From positions 62,001 through 126,000 of the forward strand of contig NZ_BMKR01000017.1 of NCBI RefSeq assembly GCF_014644435.1: DNA of 64,000 bases. The letters run 5' to 3'. Position numbers and translations under genes: made by a program. Below are positions 24,308 to 33,083 of this stretch, piece by piece. How positions within the stretch are numbered: the first letter of the stretch is position 1; every line of letters begins with the position of its first letter. Source of the DNA: Paenibacillus albidus. Its GTDB lineage: Bacteria; Bacillota; Bacilli; Paenibacillales; Paenibacillaceae. The notes beneath the pieces are model-generated. The model did not search any database and was not told the origin of the DNA. It saw nothing but the letters and a program-made list of their open reading frames with translations.

Positions 24308-26635
24308 TTGAGTATTCAAATTAAGGAAAGTTATGATGTTGTTGTCGTGGGGGGCGGTCTCGCCGGCTTCTCTGCCGCTGTGGCTGCCGCACGCCAAGGC
24401 GTGCCGGTGTGTCTTGTACAGGACCGCCCTGTATTCGGCGGCAATTCTTCATCCGAAATTCGCGTATCGCCGCATGGAGCAGCCTGCTTCCACGCTTATG
24501 GACGGGAGACCGGCATCATCTCCGAGCTGCTGATTGAGGAACGGGCGATTAATCATGAGCTGGTCACTGAGAACGGCTGGACGAACAGCGTGTGGGATAT
24601 GACGATGTACGATATGGCCATGAGCACACCCGGTCTTACCTTCCACTTGAACACGGCCCTGCTTACGGTTCAGATGGAACATGACCGTAAGATCCGCTCG
24701 GTGCTGTGCCGGACGGCGGGCAGTGAAACTGAACTGCTGCTCGAAGCGAAGCAGTTCATTGACTGTACCGGGGACGGCGTACTCGCCGACCTGGCAGGCT
24801 GCGAATGGCGCATGGGCAGCGAGGGCAAGGACGAATTTGATGAGCCGCACGCCCCCGAACAGGCAAACTCGGAGGTGATGGGCAACTCGATCCACTTCAA
24901 AGCAAAGGATATGGGGCGGCCCGTTCCGTTTGTCCTGCCGGATTGGGCGATCCGCTATGAGGACGCCAGCTTTTTCTATGACCAGGGCCGCAAGCCTTAC
25001 GACATCCGCAGCGGATACTGGTGGCTCGAAATTGGGGTGCCCTGGCATACCATTCACGACGCGGAGCGTATCCGCCATGAGCTGACCCGCCACACGCTGG
25101 GGGTATGGGACTGGATCAAGAACCGTGATCCGCAGACCAGGGAGCTTGCAGCCCATTATGCGCTGGACTGGATCGGGCAGGTGCCCGGCAAGCGGGAGAG
25201 CCGGCGTGTTATGGGCAAATATTTAATGACTGAGCATGATCCGGCAGGCCGCACTGTCTTTGAGGATGAGATTGCCTTTGGCGGCTGGTTCCTTGATCTG
25301 CATACACCCGGGGGCCTGCTGGCACCGACCAGTGAGCCCAGCAGCGCGGAGCATTACGACCAGACTACCGACTATGCGGTGAAAAGCTACTGCGGCCCTT
25401 ATGGCATTCCGCTGCGTATCTGTATGTCCAAGGATGTGGACAATCTAATGATGGCCGGCCGCAACGTGAGCGTCACCCATGCTGCGCTTGGCACGGTGCG
25501 TGTAATGAGCACAACCGCGCTGATCGGGCAAGCCGTAGGCGTGGCGGTAGCCGCAGCGGTGAAGGATAACCTCAGCGCCGATGAATTGCTGCGGACCCGC
25601 ATCCCTCACATTCAGCAGCAGCTGCTTCGGGATGGCTGCTTCCTGCCGAATGTGAGCAACGAAGATCCGCTTGATTTGGCGCGGCTCGCCACCGTTACTG
25701 CAAGCAGCGAAGCGCTGATGTACGGCGTGGGCCCGTCTTCCGCGGGAACAGCCGAGTTTCTGGTGGATTGGACGGAGACGAAGCCGCAGCTGCCAGAGCC
25801 AAGGCCACAGCCTTATGACCGGGACCGGCTGAACAGACGGGTGGGCCAATGGATCGCGGTAGGAGATCGTCCAGTGAGACGTATAGAACTCTGCCTTAGC
25901 AATCTGTCGGGCGCTGAGCAGCAGGTCCAAGGTTATCTTTATGCAGCCGACAGCATCTGGGATTACCGTACTGAACCGGGAGAGCCGCTGGCAGAGCTGA
26001 ATCTCCGTGTCCCTGCCGGGGAAGCACAGTGGGTCTCTGTGCAGCTCGGGCTTGAACCCGGACGCGACTTTCCGGCGTTCTCTTACCTCCGGCTCGACCT
26101 GCTTGCACATAACCATGTGGCCTGGATCAAAGCAGGCACCGTCATACCGGGGCATACCTCGGCTTACGAGATCGGCGGCGGGAAGATGCGCAGCCTCAAG
26201 GAGAACCGCAGCTTTCGGATGGAACCGCCGCAGAACTGCTATGCCGCCCGGCAGGTTACAAACGGCGTTACACGCCCATACCGTGCGGCCAATCTGTGGC
26301 GCGCAAACCCGCAGGAGCAGTGGCTGGAGCTGAGCTGGGAGCAGCCGCAGCAATTACGGACGGTGGAACTGAGTTTTCCGGGACATCTGTTCCATGAATA
26401 CCATAACTATCCGCCGCTGTACCGTGATCCGCAGTGCGCCAAAACCTACAGCATCCAAATCCGGCAGAACGGAAGCTGGCTGGAAGCCGCCAGGGTGCGG
26501 GACAATTATCAACGGAGAAATGTAGTCCCCTTAGCGGAATCCGGCAGCGTCACCACGGACAGACTGCGGATTGTTATTCATGAAACCAATGGGGACCCTT
26601 CAGCCGCCATTTACGAGGTTCGCTGCTATAACTGA
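24308..26635 (+). CDS. FAD-dependent oxidoreductase of a sugar-utilisation locus
   Basis: A protein of about 775 residues. The Rossmann motif VVVVGGGLAGFSAAVAAARQG at the N-terminus, GGNSSSEIRVSPHG and a downstream AGRNVSVTHAALGTVRVMSTTALIGQAVG place residues 1-450 in the FAD_oxidored family (PF12831). The last 300 residues look like beta-rich carbohydrate-binding or jelly-roll domains. There is no signal peptide. These proteins are frequent in Paenibacillus polysaccharide loci, but their substrate is undefined; oxidation of a sugar in the cytoplasm is inferred. TTG at 24308 has the better ribosome site (AAGGGGGGG); the ATG at 24281 overlapping the permease stop is the alternative. Confidence 0.8.
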   Translation: MSIQIKESYDVVVVGGGLAGFSAAVAAARQGVPVCLVQDRPVFGGNSSSEIRVSPHGAACFHAYGRETGIISELLIEERAINHELVTENGWTNSVWDMTMYDMAMSTPGLTFHLNTALLTVQMEHDRKIRSVLCRTAGSETELLLEAKQFIDCTGDGVLADLAGCEWRMGSEGKDEFDEPHAPEQANSEVMGNSIHFKAKDMGRPVPFVLPDWAIRYEDASFFYDQGRKPYDIRSGYWWLEIGVPWHTIHDAERIRHELTRHTLGVWDWIKNRDPQTRELAAHYALDWIGQVPGKRESRRVMGKYLMTEHDPAGRTVFEDEIAFGGWFLDLHTPGGLLAPTSEPSSAEHYDQTTDYAVKSYCGPYGIPLRICMSKDVDNLMMAGRNVSVTHAALGTVRVMSTTALIGQAVGVAVAAAVKDNLSADELLRTRIPHIQQQLLRDGCFLPNVSNEDPLDLARLATVTASSEALMYGVGPSSAGTAEFLVDWTETKPQLPEPRPQPYDRDRLNRRVGQWIAVGDRPVRRIELCLSNLSGAEQQVQGYLYAADSIWDYRTEPGEPLAELNLRVPAGEAQWVSVQLGLEPGRDFPAFSYLRLDLLAHNHVAWIKAGTVIPGHTSAYEIGGGKMRSLKENRSFRMEPPQNCYAARQVTNGVTRPYRAANLWRANPQEQWLELSWEQPQQLRTVELSFPGHLFHEYHNYPPLYRDPQCAKTYSIQIRQNGSWLEAARVRDNYQRRNVVPLAESGSVTTDRLRIVIHETNGDPSAAIYEVRCYN

Positions 26636-26640
26636 ATCGG

Positions 26641-26666
26641 GCAGGCCGCAATTGCGGCCTGCTTTT
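26641..26666 (+). terminator. Terminator of the permease-oxidoreductase operon
   Basis: A perfect 22-bp palindrome, GCAGGCCGCAA and TTGCGGCCTGC, is followed by TTTT, just after the oxidoreductase stop codon. The following two-component genes therefore need their own promoter. An extended -10 (TGC before TATACT, 26723-26731) is a candidate. Confidence 0.85.
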
Positions 26667-26764
26667 CGGCTGTCCATACAGGAATGATCTTCAACAATCC
26701 TGATCTCAAATCAAGAATCCTTTGCTATACTTGGCAAAAGACACATAGCGGACAGAAAGGCGTG

Positions 26765-28576
26765 ATGCAGATGCGAAAGCTGTTAAGGTGGCCGGGAGGG
26801 CTGAAATACCGGATTTTTACCGCATATCTCCTAGTGGTCATTATCCCCTTCTCCCTGCTCTGCCTCATTGGGTTCCAGCAGATTGAGCAGATTCTCAAGC
26901 AGCAGCAAATTGAACAAAACACGCGGGAAATGGACGGCTTTCGCGGAGATCTGCTGGATCTGACCGGACTGATGACCAAATCGCTAATTCTTATCAATCA
27001 GAACCCTTCTTTTGAGCAGTATTTAAGCCCGGACACGCCCCATTCTCCTTACACCGCCATGCGCGAAATCAACCGCAATCTGGATTCGCTTGCCAATTCC
27101 TTTTTCCTGTCCACTCCGTCCGTCTTTATGACAGTCACAGACCGGGCAGGCCATGCCTATTTTAATTACACACCAAAATACCCCATACAGGGTGAAGCGA
27201 TGTATCAGGAAATTTCCGGCAAGCTGGACCATCTGAAACCCCATGCCTCCTACTACTGGAAAGTTGCGGACAACTATGTGTTCAGGGACATTGTATCCGG
27301 CGAGACGATGCTGACGATTGACTCCCTGCTGCTGGGAACCCGGCTTGAGCCTTACGGAGCCCTGAGAATCAGTATGGACCACCAGCAATGGCTGAAGCAG
27401 TGGACACGGGCGGCAGACCCCAAAGCGCAATATCTCGTGATCGGAAAGACAGGCGACCTCATCTACCGCAGCACGGCCGACGCGCAAATGCCGGAAGCGG
27501 TGACTCACCGGTTCCAGGAGGACTTCCGCGCCTACCCGGATAAGCTGCTCTACCTTACCAATGAGGACGAGCAGGCTTTGTACCTGGCCAGCTATATGCC
27601 TTCGCTGGAGTGGACACTGGTGAAAAAAATCTCACTGGAGGAAGTGTTCGCGGGTACCAATGCCATCAAACGTACGGCCCTGATCGCACTGGTTGCTCTT
27701 ACGGTGGTATTCATTGCCGCTACATTGCTGATTTCATCCAATGTCACCAAGCCGCTGCACAAGCTCCGGGATCAAATGAGCCGGGCCGCCGATCAGGAAT
27801 TGCGTGTCACGATCCCGACCAGCAACTACAAAGGGGAAATTCTGCAGCTTCTGACCAGCTTTAACCGAATGATTGCAGACATAGGGACGCTGATTTACCG
27901 GCTTAAGGTAGAGGAACGCCAGAAGGAATCGGTCCGCTTCCAGATTCTCGTCTCGCAAATGGACCCTCATTTTCTGTTGAATACACTGAATATGATTAAA
28001 AGCCAGGCGCTTAAGAATCAAGATCAGACCACCTTTGAGATTTGTGTCTCCCTCGGACTGCTCCTCGAGACGAGCCTTAATACCGAGCTGGATCTTATCC
28101 CGCTGGATCAGGAACTCAGCTTCACAGAGGCGTATATGCACATTCAGAATACCCGTTTCGGAAACCGCTATCATCTGGATATCGAATATGACGCTTCCTT
28201 GTTCTACGCGCTGGTTCCCAAGTTTACGCTGCAGCCGCTGGTCGAAAATGCCATTACACACGGGTTTGCCGAGACAGCCTCTGAAGGCCATATCAAGGTG
28301 AACATCAATAAAAACGGACAGGAGCTGGTGATCCAGGTTATGGATGACGGCATAGGTCCCGAGGCCGCGCGCCAAGCCGCAGCTTCAGCCACCATCCGGC
28401 GGAGCCGCAAAGGCATTGGGCTGAGCAATATCCGGGAAAGGCTTGAACTGCTGTACAAAGGCAAGGCCTCCTTATCCCTGTACCGCACGCCTGACAACAG
28501 CCGGACGATTGTTGAAATAAGGACTCCGCTGCTTGTATCCGAACCCTACCGAAAGGGGGAAACAAAACATGTATAG
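26765..28576 (+). CDS. YesM-family sensor histidine kinase of the PL8 locus
   Basis: A 603-residue kinase. The membrane helices are at about residues 12-38 and 290-315, with an extracellular dCache-like region between. A HAMP domain follows at about 315-365. The YesM kinase core has the phospho-acceptor MDPHFLLNTLN near residue 400, and the HATPase domain has MDDGIGPE and GIGLSNIRERLELLY. The start codon is uncertain among GTG 26762, ATG 26765 and ATG 26771. Its 3' end overlaps the response regulator start by eight nt. The pair sits in the middle of the lyase/importer locus and is its probable sensor for released oligosaccharides. Confidence 0.92.
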   Translation: MQMRKLLRWPGGLKYRIFTAYLLVVIIPFSLLCLIGFQQIEQILKQQQIEQNTREMDGFRGDLLDLTGLMTKSLILINQNPSFEQYLSPDTPHSPYTAMREINRNLDSLANSFFLSTPSVFMTVTDRAGHAYFNYTPKYPIQGEAMYQEISGKLDHLKPHASYYWKVADNYVFRDIVSGETMLTIDSLLLGTRLEPYGALRISMDHQQWLKQWTRAADPKAQYLVIGKTGDLIYRSTADAQMPEAVTHRFQEDFRAYPDKLLYLTNEDEQALYLASYMPSLEWTLVKKISLEEVFAGTNAIKRTALIALVALTVVFIAATLLISSNVTKPLHKLRDQMSRAADQELRVTIPTSNYKGEILQLLTSFNRMIADIGTLIYRLKVEERQKESVRFQILVSQMDPHFLLNTLNMIKSQALKNQDQTTFEICVSLGLLLETSLNTELDLIPLDQELSFTEAYMHIQNTRFGNRYHLDIEYDASLFYALVPKFTLQPLVENAITHGFAETASEGHIKVNINKNGQELVIQVMDDGIGPEAARQAAASATIRRSRKGIGLSNIRERLELLYKGKASLSLYRTPDNSRTIVEIRTPLLVSEPYRKGETKHV

Positions 28577-29339
28577 TGTCTATTTGGTTGAAGATGAAAT
28601 TTTTGCACGCGATATGGTGAAACACCTGATTGCCTGGGAGAAATATGGTTTTACCATCAGCGGAGAATTTGCCAACGGTGCGGAAGCGGAGAACGCCATG
28701 GACAAACAACTTCCTGACATCGTGATTACCGACATTGTGATGCCTGTTCTGGACGGAGTCGAGCTGCTGCGCCGGAGCCGTGAAGCAGGCTGGGACAGCC
28801 AGTTCATCATGTTGACCTGCATGTCGGAGTTTACCTATGCCCAGCAGGCGCTGGAGCTTGGAGCGATCGGCTATGTCCTGAAGCTCTCCCTGCGGCCGGA
28901 GCGCCTGATTGCCCTACTCGACAAAGCGAGGGGCGAACTGGAACAGCGCGACAAATGGAGGAAGCTCAGCACGATAAGCGATACCGCCCTGCTGGCCGCA
29001 GACCGGACAGCCGGAGGACGGACCGGCCATCCGCAGATCGACCGCATTGTGGACTATATCTCCGAGCACTACAGACGGGACCTCACGCTCGGTGAGCTTG
29101 CCCGGCTTGTCAACATGGAACAGACCTATGTCAGCAACCTGTTCAAGAAAAAAACCGGACTCACTCTCACGAATTTCACGCAAAAGGTCCGGATCGAGGC
29201 GGCTGTGCATCAGCTGCTCCATACCAGCCTGCCGGTCTCAGCCATAGCTTTTGAGTGCGGCTTCTCCAATGACAACTATTTCAACAAGGTTTTTAAGCGC
29301 TGGACGGGCAAGACACCCAGCGATTTCCGCCGTTCTTGA
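28569..29339 (+). CDS. YesN-type AraC response regulator of the PL8 locus
   Basis: A 256-residue regulator. The receiver domain (residues 1-120) has VEDE at its start and the acceptor aspartate in ITDIVMP near residue 55. The C-terminal AraC domain (about 160-256) has two helix-turn-helix motifs, LGELARLVNMEQTYVSNLF and SAIAFECGFSNDNYFNKVFK. It starts at the ATG behind AAAGGGGG inside the kinase gene end. The natural targets are the three promoters of this locus that share CCGT-N10-CACAA-N4-GTTC; that link is inferred from position and shared sequence, not shown. Confidence 0.93.
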   Translation: MYSVYLVEDEIFARDMVKHLIAWEKYGFTISGEFANGAEAENAMDKQLPDIVITDIVMPVLDGVELLRRSREAGWDSQFIMLTCMSEFTYAQQALELGAIGYVLKLSLRPERLIALLDKARGELEQRDKWRKLSTISDTALLAADRTAGGRTGHPQIDRIVDYISEHYRRDLTLGELARLVNMEQTYVSNLFKKKTGLTLTNFTQKVRIEAAVHQLLHTSLPVSAIAFECGFSNDNYFNKVFKRWTGKTPSDFRRS

Positions 29340-29341
29340 AG

Positions 29342-29765
29342 CTAATAAGGTCCCTCCGGTCAGCTACACTGAGCCCCCCTCCCACTGCGTCACCGGAATC
29401 AGGCAGCTCAATTAGCAATCGACGGGGCCGAGCTCTACTTCTGTAACCAGACCATCGTTCACTCCTATGAGGAACAACCTAGCGGAATCCACTTGAATGA
29501 TGAACCAGCGGACTCAGGAGACGCTATTTTGCTGAAAATAGCCCTTTTCGCTCTTTTACGGACTGACGATCCACTATTGCAAGGAAATGTACTACCCTGC
29601 GGTTCCAATCGAGTAAATAGGATCTTCTCAGTCCGAGTCCCCAGCAAAAAGGTACACCGGGCAGCAAATAAGGTATCTCCTGTCCGCTGCGCTGAGCCGC
29701 TGCACGGAGTCCCCTCCCACTGCGTCACCGGAATTAGGCATTAGGCAGCTCAATCAGCAATCGGG
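29342..29765. repeat. Mosaic of intergenic repeats between regulator and lyase genes
   Basis: Two direct copies of a roughly 90-100 bp unit occur at 29342-29421 and 29664-29764, sharing CCCCTCCCACTGCGTCACCG and GGCAGCTCAAT. Between them CGGACT-led units occur at about 29509 and 29562, and an inverted copy (AAATAGGATCTTCTCAGTCC) near 29615-29635. No gene is supported in the gap 29340-29882. Confidence 0.65.
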
Positions 29766-29783
29766 GGTTGCAACTAACTGTAC

Positions 29784-29846
29784 CCAATACCGTGCTGAAA
29801 ATACACAATTATGTTCCTGTTCAGGTAACAGCTCCCCCTTTATACT
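29784..29846 (+). promoter_or_regulatory. Locus operator/promoter 2 (PL8 lyase)
   Basis: CCGT at 29791-29794, CACAA at 29805-29809 and GTTC at 29814-29817, followed 23 nt later by the -10 TATACT at 29841-29846. The internal spacings (10 and 4 nt) are identical to those before the permease and binding-protein genes. Confidence 0.6.
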
Positions 29847-29849
29847 TTC

Positions 29850-29863
29850 TGATAGCGCTTACA
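29850..29863. promoter_or_regulatory. Predicted CcpA cre site at the lyase transcription start
   Basis: TGATAGCGCTTACA matches the cre consensus TGWNANCGNTNWCA and begins three bases after the -10 box, so it covers the expected start point. CcpA bound here would repress the lyase when glucose is present. Confidence 0.6.
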
Positions 29864-29882
29864 TAAAAAGGAGGGATTGCTT

Positions 29883-32800
29883 ATGTACTTGAAGAATGGA
29901 ACGATCCGAAAGACGGGTGTCACCCTGTTTGCAGCCTTAATCTGGCTAACTGCACTGCTGCCGGCGGGAGGAGCTTCGGCAGAAAGTCCGGATGAATTCG
30001 ACCAGCTGCGGGACAAATGGCATCTGGTCCTGACCGGAGGTCCCGGTGCCGCTGCGGACGATTCCGATATTGCCGCCAAACGGCTGGAGGTCAATACAAA
30101 GGCCCAGAATTACTGGACAGACCTATCCAAGGAAGCAGACCGCACCTGCCTGTGGAGCGACCTGTGCAGCACCAATAACTCCAGCCATATCACAGACAGC
30201 TACACCCGAATTAAAGATATGGCCATTGCTTATGAAACCCCGGGCACGTCTTTGGAGGGAAATCCCGCGCTGCTCACCGATATGCTCTCGGCACTGGATT
30301 GGCTGCATACGAACCGTTACAACCAGACTGCTGCCACTTACAACAACTGGTGGGACTGGGAGATCGGGACGCCGCTGCGGCTGAACGATATTATGGTCCT
30401 GCTCTATGACGAGCTTGGTTCGGCACGGAGGACAAATTATGCAGCAGCCATTGAACAGTTCTCCCCGGTGGTAGAGATGACCGGTGCGAACCGGGTCTGG
30501 AAGGTCACGATTGTGGCCGTACGGGGCGTGGTCGTCAAGGACGCAGCCAAGCTGGCTGCAGCCAGCGGCGGGTTAAGCGAAGTATTCTCTTATGTCGTCG
30601 CAGGGGACGGCTTTTATGCGGACGGCTCTTTTATCCAGCATGACAAGTATGCTTATACCGGAGGTTATGGACTGTCTTTAATCAGCGATATTGCGAATAT
30701 CCTGTATCTGCTTGGAGATTCCAGCTGGGAGCCGTCCGATCCGAAGCTTGAGCACGTCTACCGCTGGGTGCATGAGGCGGTTGAGCCTTTTCTCTATAAG
30801 GGAGCTTTTATGGACATGACACGGGGCAGAGAAATATCGCGTGCTGCCTATCAGGACCATTACGCCGGGAACCGTGCGGTGCAGGCGATCCTTATGCTGG
30901 CCGAGACTGCGCCCGCTACGCAAGCGGCTACGCTTAAAAGTCTGGCCAAAGAGATGATCGCGGCCGACACCTATTACCCCTTTTATATCCACAGCAGCAT
31001 GTTCAGGATTCTGATGGCCAAGGAGCTTATGAACGACCCGGGCGTTGCAGCCCGGGGTGCCCTGTCCCTGAACCATACGTTTGCCGGCATGGACCGTACG
31101 GTTCATCTTGGCGGCAGCTTTGGGTTCGGAATCAGCATGTCCTCCAGCCGTGTATACAACTTCGAGTCGATTAATGGAGAGAATCTGAAGGGCTGGTTCA
31201 CCGGGGACGGCGGAACTTATTTGTATAACAACGACCTGTCCCATTACAGCAATGACTACTGGGCAACCGTTGATCCTTACCGCCTTGCTGGTACAACCCT
31301 TGATACCAACCCCCGGCTGAATTCATCCGGTTACGGTTATTTGGGAACAACAAGCTGGACAGGCGGAGCCAGTCTGGGCGGGGTTTATGGAGCTGCCGGT
31401 ATGGAGCTTGATGCCTGGGGCAGCAGCCTGACCGCACGTAAATCCTGGTTCATGTTCGATAATGAAATCATTGCGCTGGGCTCAGGCATTACCAGCACGG
31501 ATAACCGCCCCATTGTAACCAATGTGGAGAACCGCAAGCTGAATGTCAGCGGCAGCAATACGTTCAGCGTTAACGGAGTCGTGCAGCCTTCGGCGGCAGG
31601 TGCAGCCCACAGCCATGCCAATGTGCAGTGGGCCCACCTGGCCGGGAGCGTCGCAGGCGCTGATATCGGTTACTATTTCCCGGGCGGAGCCGCGATTGAA
31701 AGCCAGCGGAGTACAAGAACCGGTAGCTGGCAGGACATCAACCAGTCCGGGCCAAACGCCCCCATTACGCGCAGCTATCTCTCCATGCGCGTGAACCACG
31801 GCGTAAGTCCGACGAACGGAACTTACGCTTATGCTCTGCTGCCGGGTGCAACCAGCACGCAGGCGGCGGACTACGCCGCCAATCCCGGCTTCACCGTGCT
31901 GTCCCGGACTGGCGCTGTACATGCGGTCAGGGACCACTCCCTGCAGCTTACCGGAGCCAACTTCTGGACAGCCTCCGGGGGCAGCGCAGGCGGGATCACC
32001 AGCAGCGGACAGGCTTCCGTCCTGCTGAAGGCTTCCCTAGACGAGCTGAACATCGCCGTGTCCGATCCTACAATGTCAGCTGCGGATTTCCTGATCATCG
32101 ATCTTGATCAGCCTGTCACCAGCAAGCTGTCCGCAAGTCCGGGCGTTTTCGTTACCCGCTTTGCCCCGACTGCCCGGCTGTACGTTGATGTGCGCGGCGC
32201 CAAGGGCGAAAGCTTCGAGGCGAAGCTCAGTCTGACGGCGCCGCCTTCCGGACCTGGAACAGGACTCGATGCCGTGCCTGATAGCAGCGGAAGACTATTC
32301 TATGATTCTTTTAAATATGGGACTTCCGAGAAGTGGCAGCCTGAAACCGTGGCCGCTTCTGGAACAGTTCCTGCCTGCGGACCGGCTCAGTGGCATGTCG
32401 TGCACAACAGCTCCGGTGGTTTTACTTACGGACCTAACCAGCCGGCAGGTGAATGCCGCAGTCTGATCAAGGGCCCGGGCTGGACCGACTACGCCATTGA
32501 GGCCAGGATGCAGGTTTCGTCCCTGGCGGCAGGCAGCAGCGCTCCGAATCTGATTGCCCGCTACGTCAATGCCCAGAACTATTACCGGTTCGGCTTCGGC
32601 AGCACCGACAGCACCGGCAATGGCCAATGGAAAATATACAAACGCGCAGCGGGCACATGGACCGTCATCGCTACCGGGCCTAACACCCAGCTAACTGCCG
32701 GGCAGACCTACCGAATCAAAACGGAAGTGCTCGGCACACAATTGAAGCTGTATGTGGACAGCGGCAGCGGTTATACCCTTCAGACCTCGGCCACCGATAC

Positions 32801-32885
32801 GTCCCATCCTTCTGGAAGGGCGGGGCTGCTGACGTATAAAGCCGACAGCCGGCTGCAAGAGATACAGATTCGTCAGCTCCCATAG
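29883..32885 (+). CDS. Secreted PL8 polysaccharide lyase, xanthan-lyase-like, with extra C-terminal domain
   Basis: A 1000-residue secreted lyase. After the signal peptide (about 1-36) comes the alpha/alpha-toroid of PL8, with the active-site set visible: TGANR (Asn near 202), SFIQHDKYAYTGGYG (His near 252, Tyr near 261) and MTRGREISR (Arg near 315). The beta-sandwich part follows, with TARKSWFMFDNEIIALGSGI near residue 520. Many blocks resemble the xanthan lyase of Bacillus sp. GL1 as I remember it; hyaluronate or chondroitin lyase is the alternative. Residues about 795-1000 form an additional concanavalin-like domain that the shorter family members lack, perhaps for carbohydrate binding. 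The ATG at 29883 follows AGGAGG. Confidence 0.85.
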   Translation: MYLKNGTIRKTGVTLFAALIWLTALLPAGGASAESPDEFDQLRDKWHLVLTGGPGAAADDSDIAAKRLEVNTKAQNYWTDLSKEADRTCLWSDLCSTNNSSHITDSYTRIKDMAIAYETPGTSLEGNPALLTDMLSALDWLHTNRYNQTAATYNNWWDWEIGTPLRLNDIMVLLYDELGSARRTNYAAAIEQFSPVVEMTGANRVWKVTIVAVRGVVVKDAAKLAAASGGLSEVFSYVVAGDGFYADGSFIQHDKYAYTGGYGLSLISDIANILYLLGDSSWEPSDPKLEHVYRWVHEAVEPFLYKGAFMDMTRGREISRAAYQDHYAGNRAVQAILMLAETAPATQAATLKSLAKEMIAADTYYPFYIHSSMFRILMAKELMNDPGVAARGALSLNHTFAGMDRTVHLGGSFGFGISMSSSRVYNFESINGENLKGWFTGDGGTYLYNNDLSHYSNDYWATVDPYRLAGTTLDTNPRLNSSGYGYLGTTSWTGGASLGGVYGAAGMELDAWGSSLTARKSWFMFDNEIIALGSGITSTDNRPIVTNVENRKLNVSGSNTFSVNGVVQPSAAGAAHSHANVQWAHLAGSVAGADIGYYFPGGAAIESQRSTRTGSWQDINQSGPNAPITRSYLSMRVNHGVSPTNGTYAYALLPGATSTQAADYAANPGFTVLSRTGAVHAVRDHSLQLTGANFWTASGGSAGGITSSGQASVLLKASLDELNIAVSDPTMSAADFLIIDLDQPVTSKLSASPGVFVTRFAPTARLYVDVRGAKGESFEAKLSLTAPPSGPGTGLDAVPDSSGRLFYDSFKYGTSEKWQPETVAASGTVPACGPAQWHVVHNSSGGFTYGPNQPAGECRSLIKGPGWTDYAIEARMQVSSLAAGSSAPNLIARYVNAQNYYRFGFGSTDSTGNGQWKIYKRAAGTWTVIATGPNTQLTAGQTYRIKTEVLGTQLKLYVDSGSGYTLQTSATDTSHPSGRAGLLTYKADSRLQEIQIRQLP

Positions 32886-32952
32886 ATTTCTTGCTGTAAT
32901 CTCCCCCATCTGGGGCCATGCTGCCACAAAGCTCCCTGCTTGCCGCGCTTCC

Positions 32953-33016
32953 CCCAAATCCGTATCATTAGATCACAACAGCGTTCATTTGGCTGCTGGG
33001 CCTGAGCTGATATGAT
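32953..33016 (+). promoter_or_regulatory. Locus operator/promoter 3 (solute-binding protein)
   Basis: CCGT at 32960-32963, CACAA at 32974-32978 and GTTC at 32983-32986, followed 24 nt later by TATGAT at 33011-33016. The block from CCCAAAT to GCGTTCATT is nearly the same as at the permease promoter. Confidence 0.6.
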
Positions 33017-33083
33017 GAAAAGCAAGCGGATCTCTGCTGCACCGCAGCGGGCTGCTGAACATATGCCAAGGGGGTAACAAGAA

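Noticed and set aside
29493..29744. Frame of 83 codons inside the repeat mosaic
   Set aside because: It lies entirely in repeated sequence without ribosome site; a chance frame.
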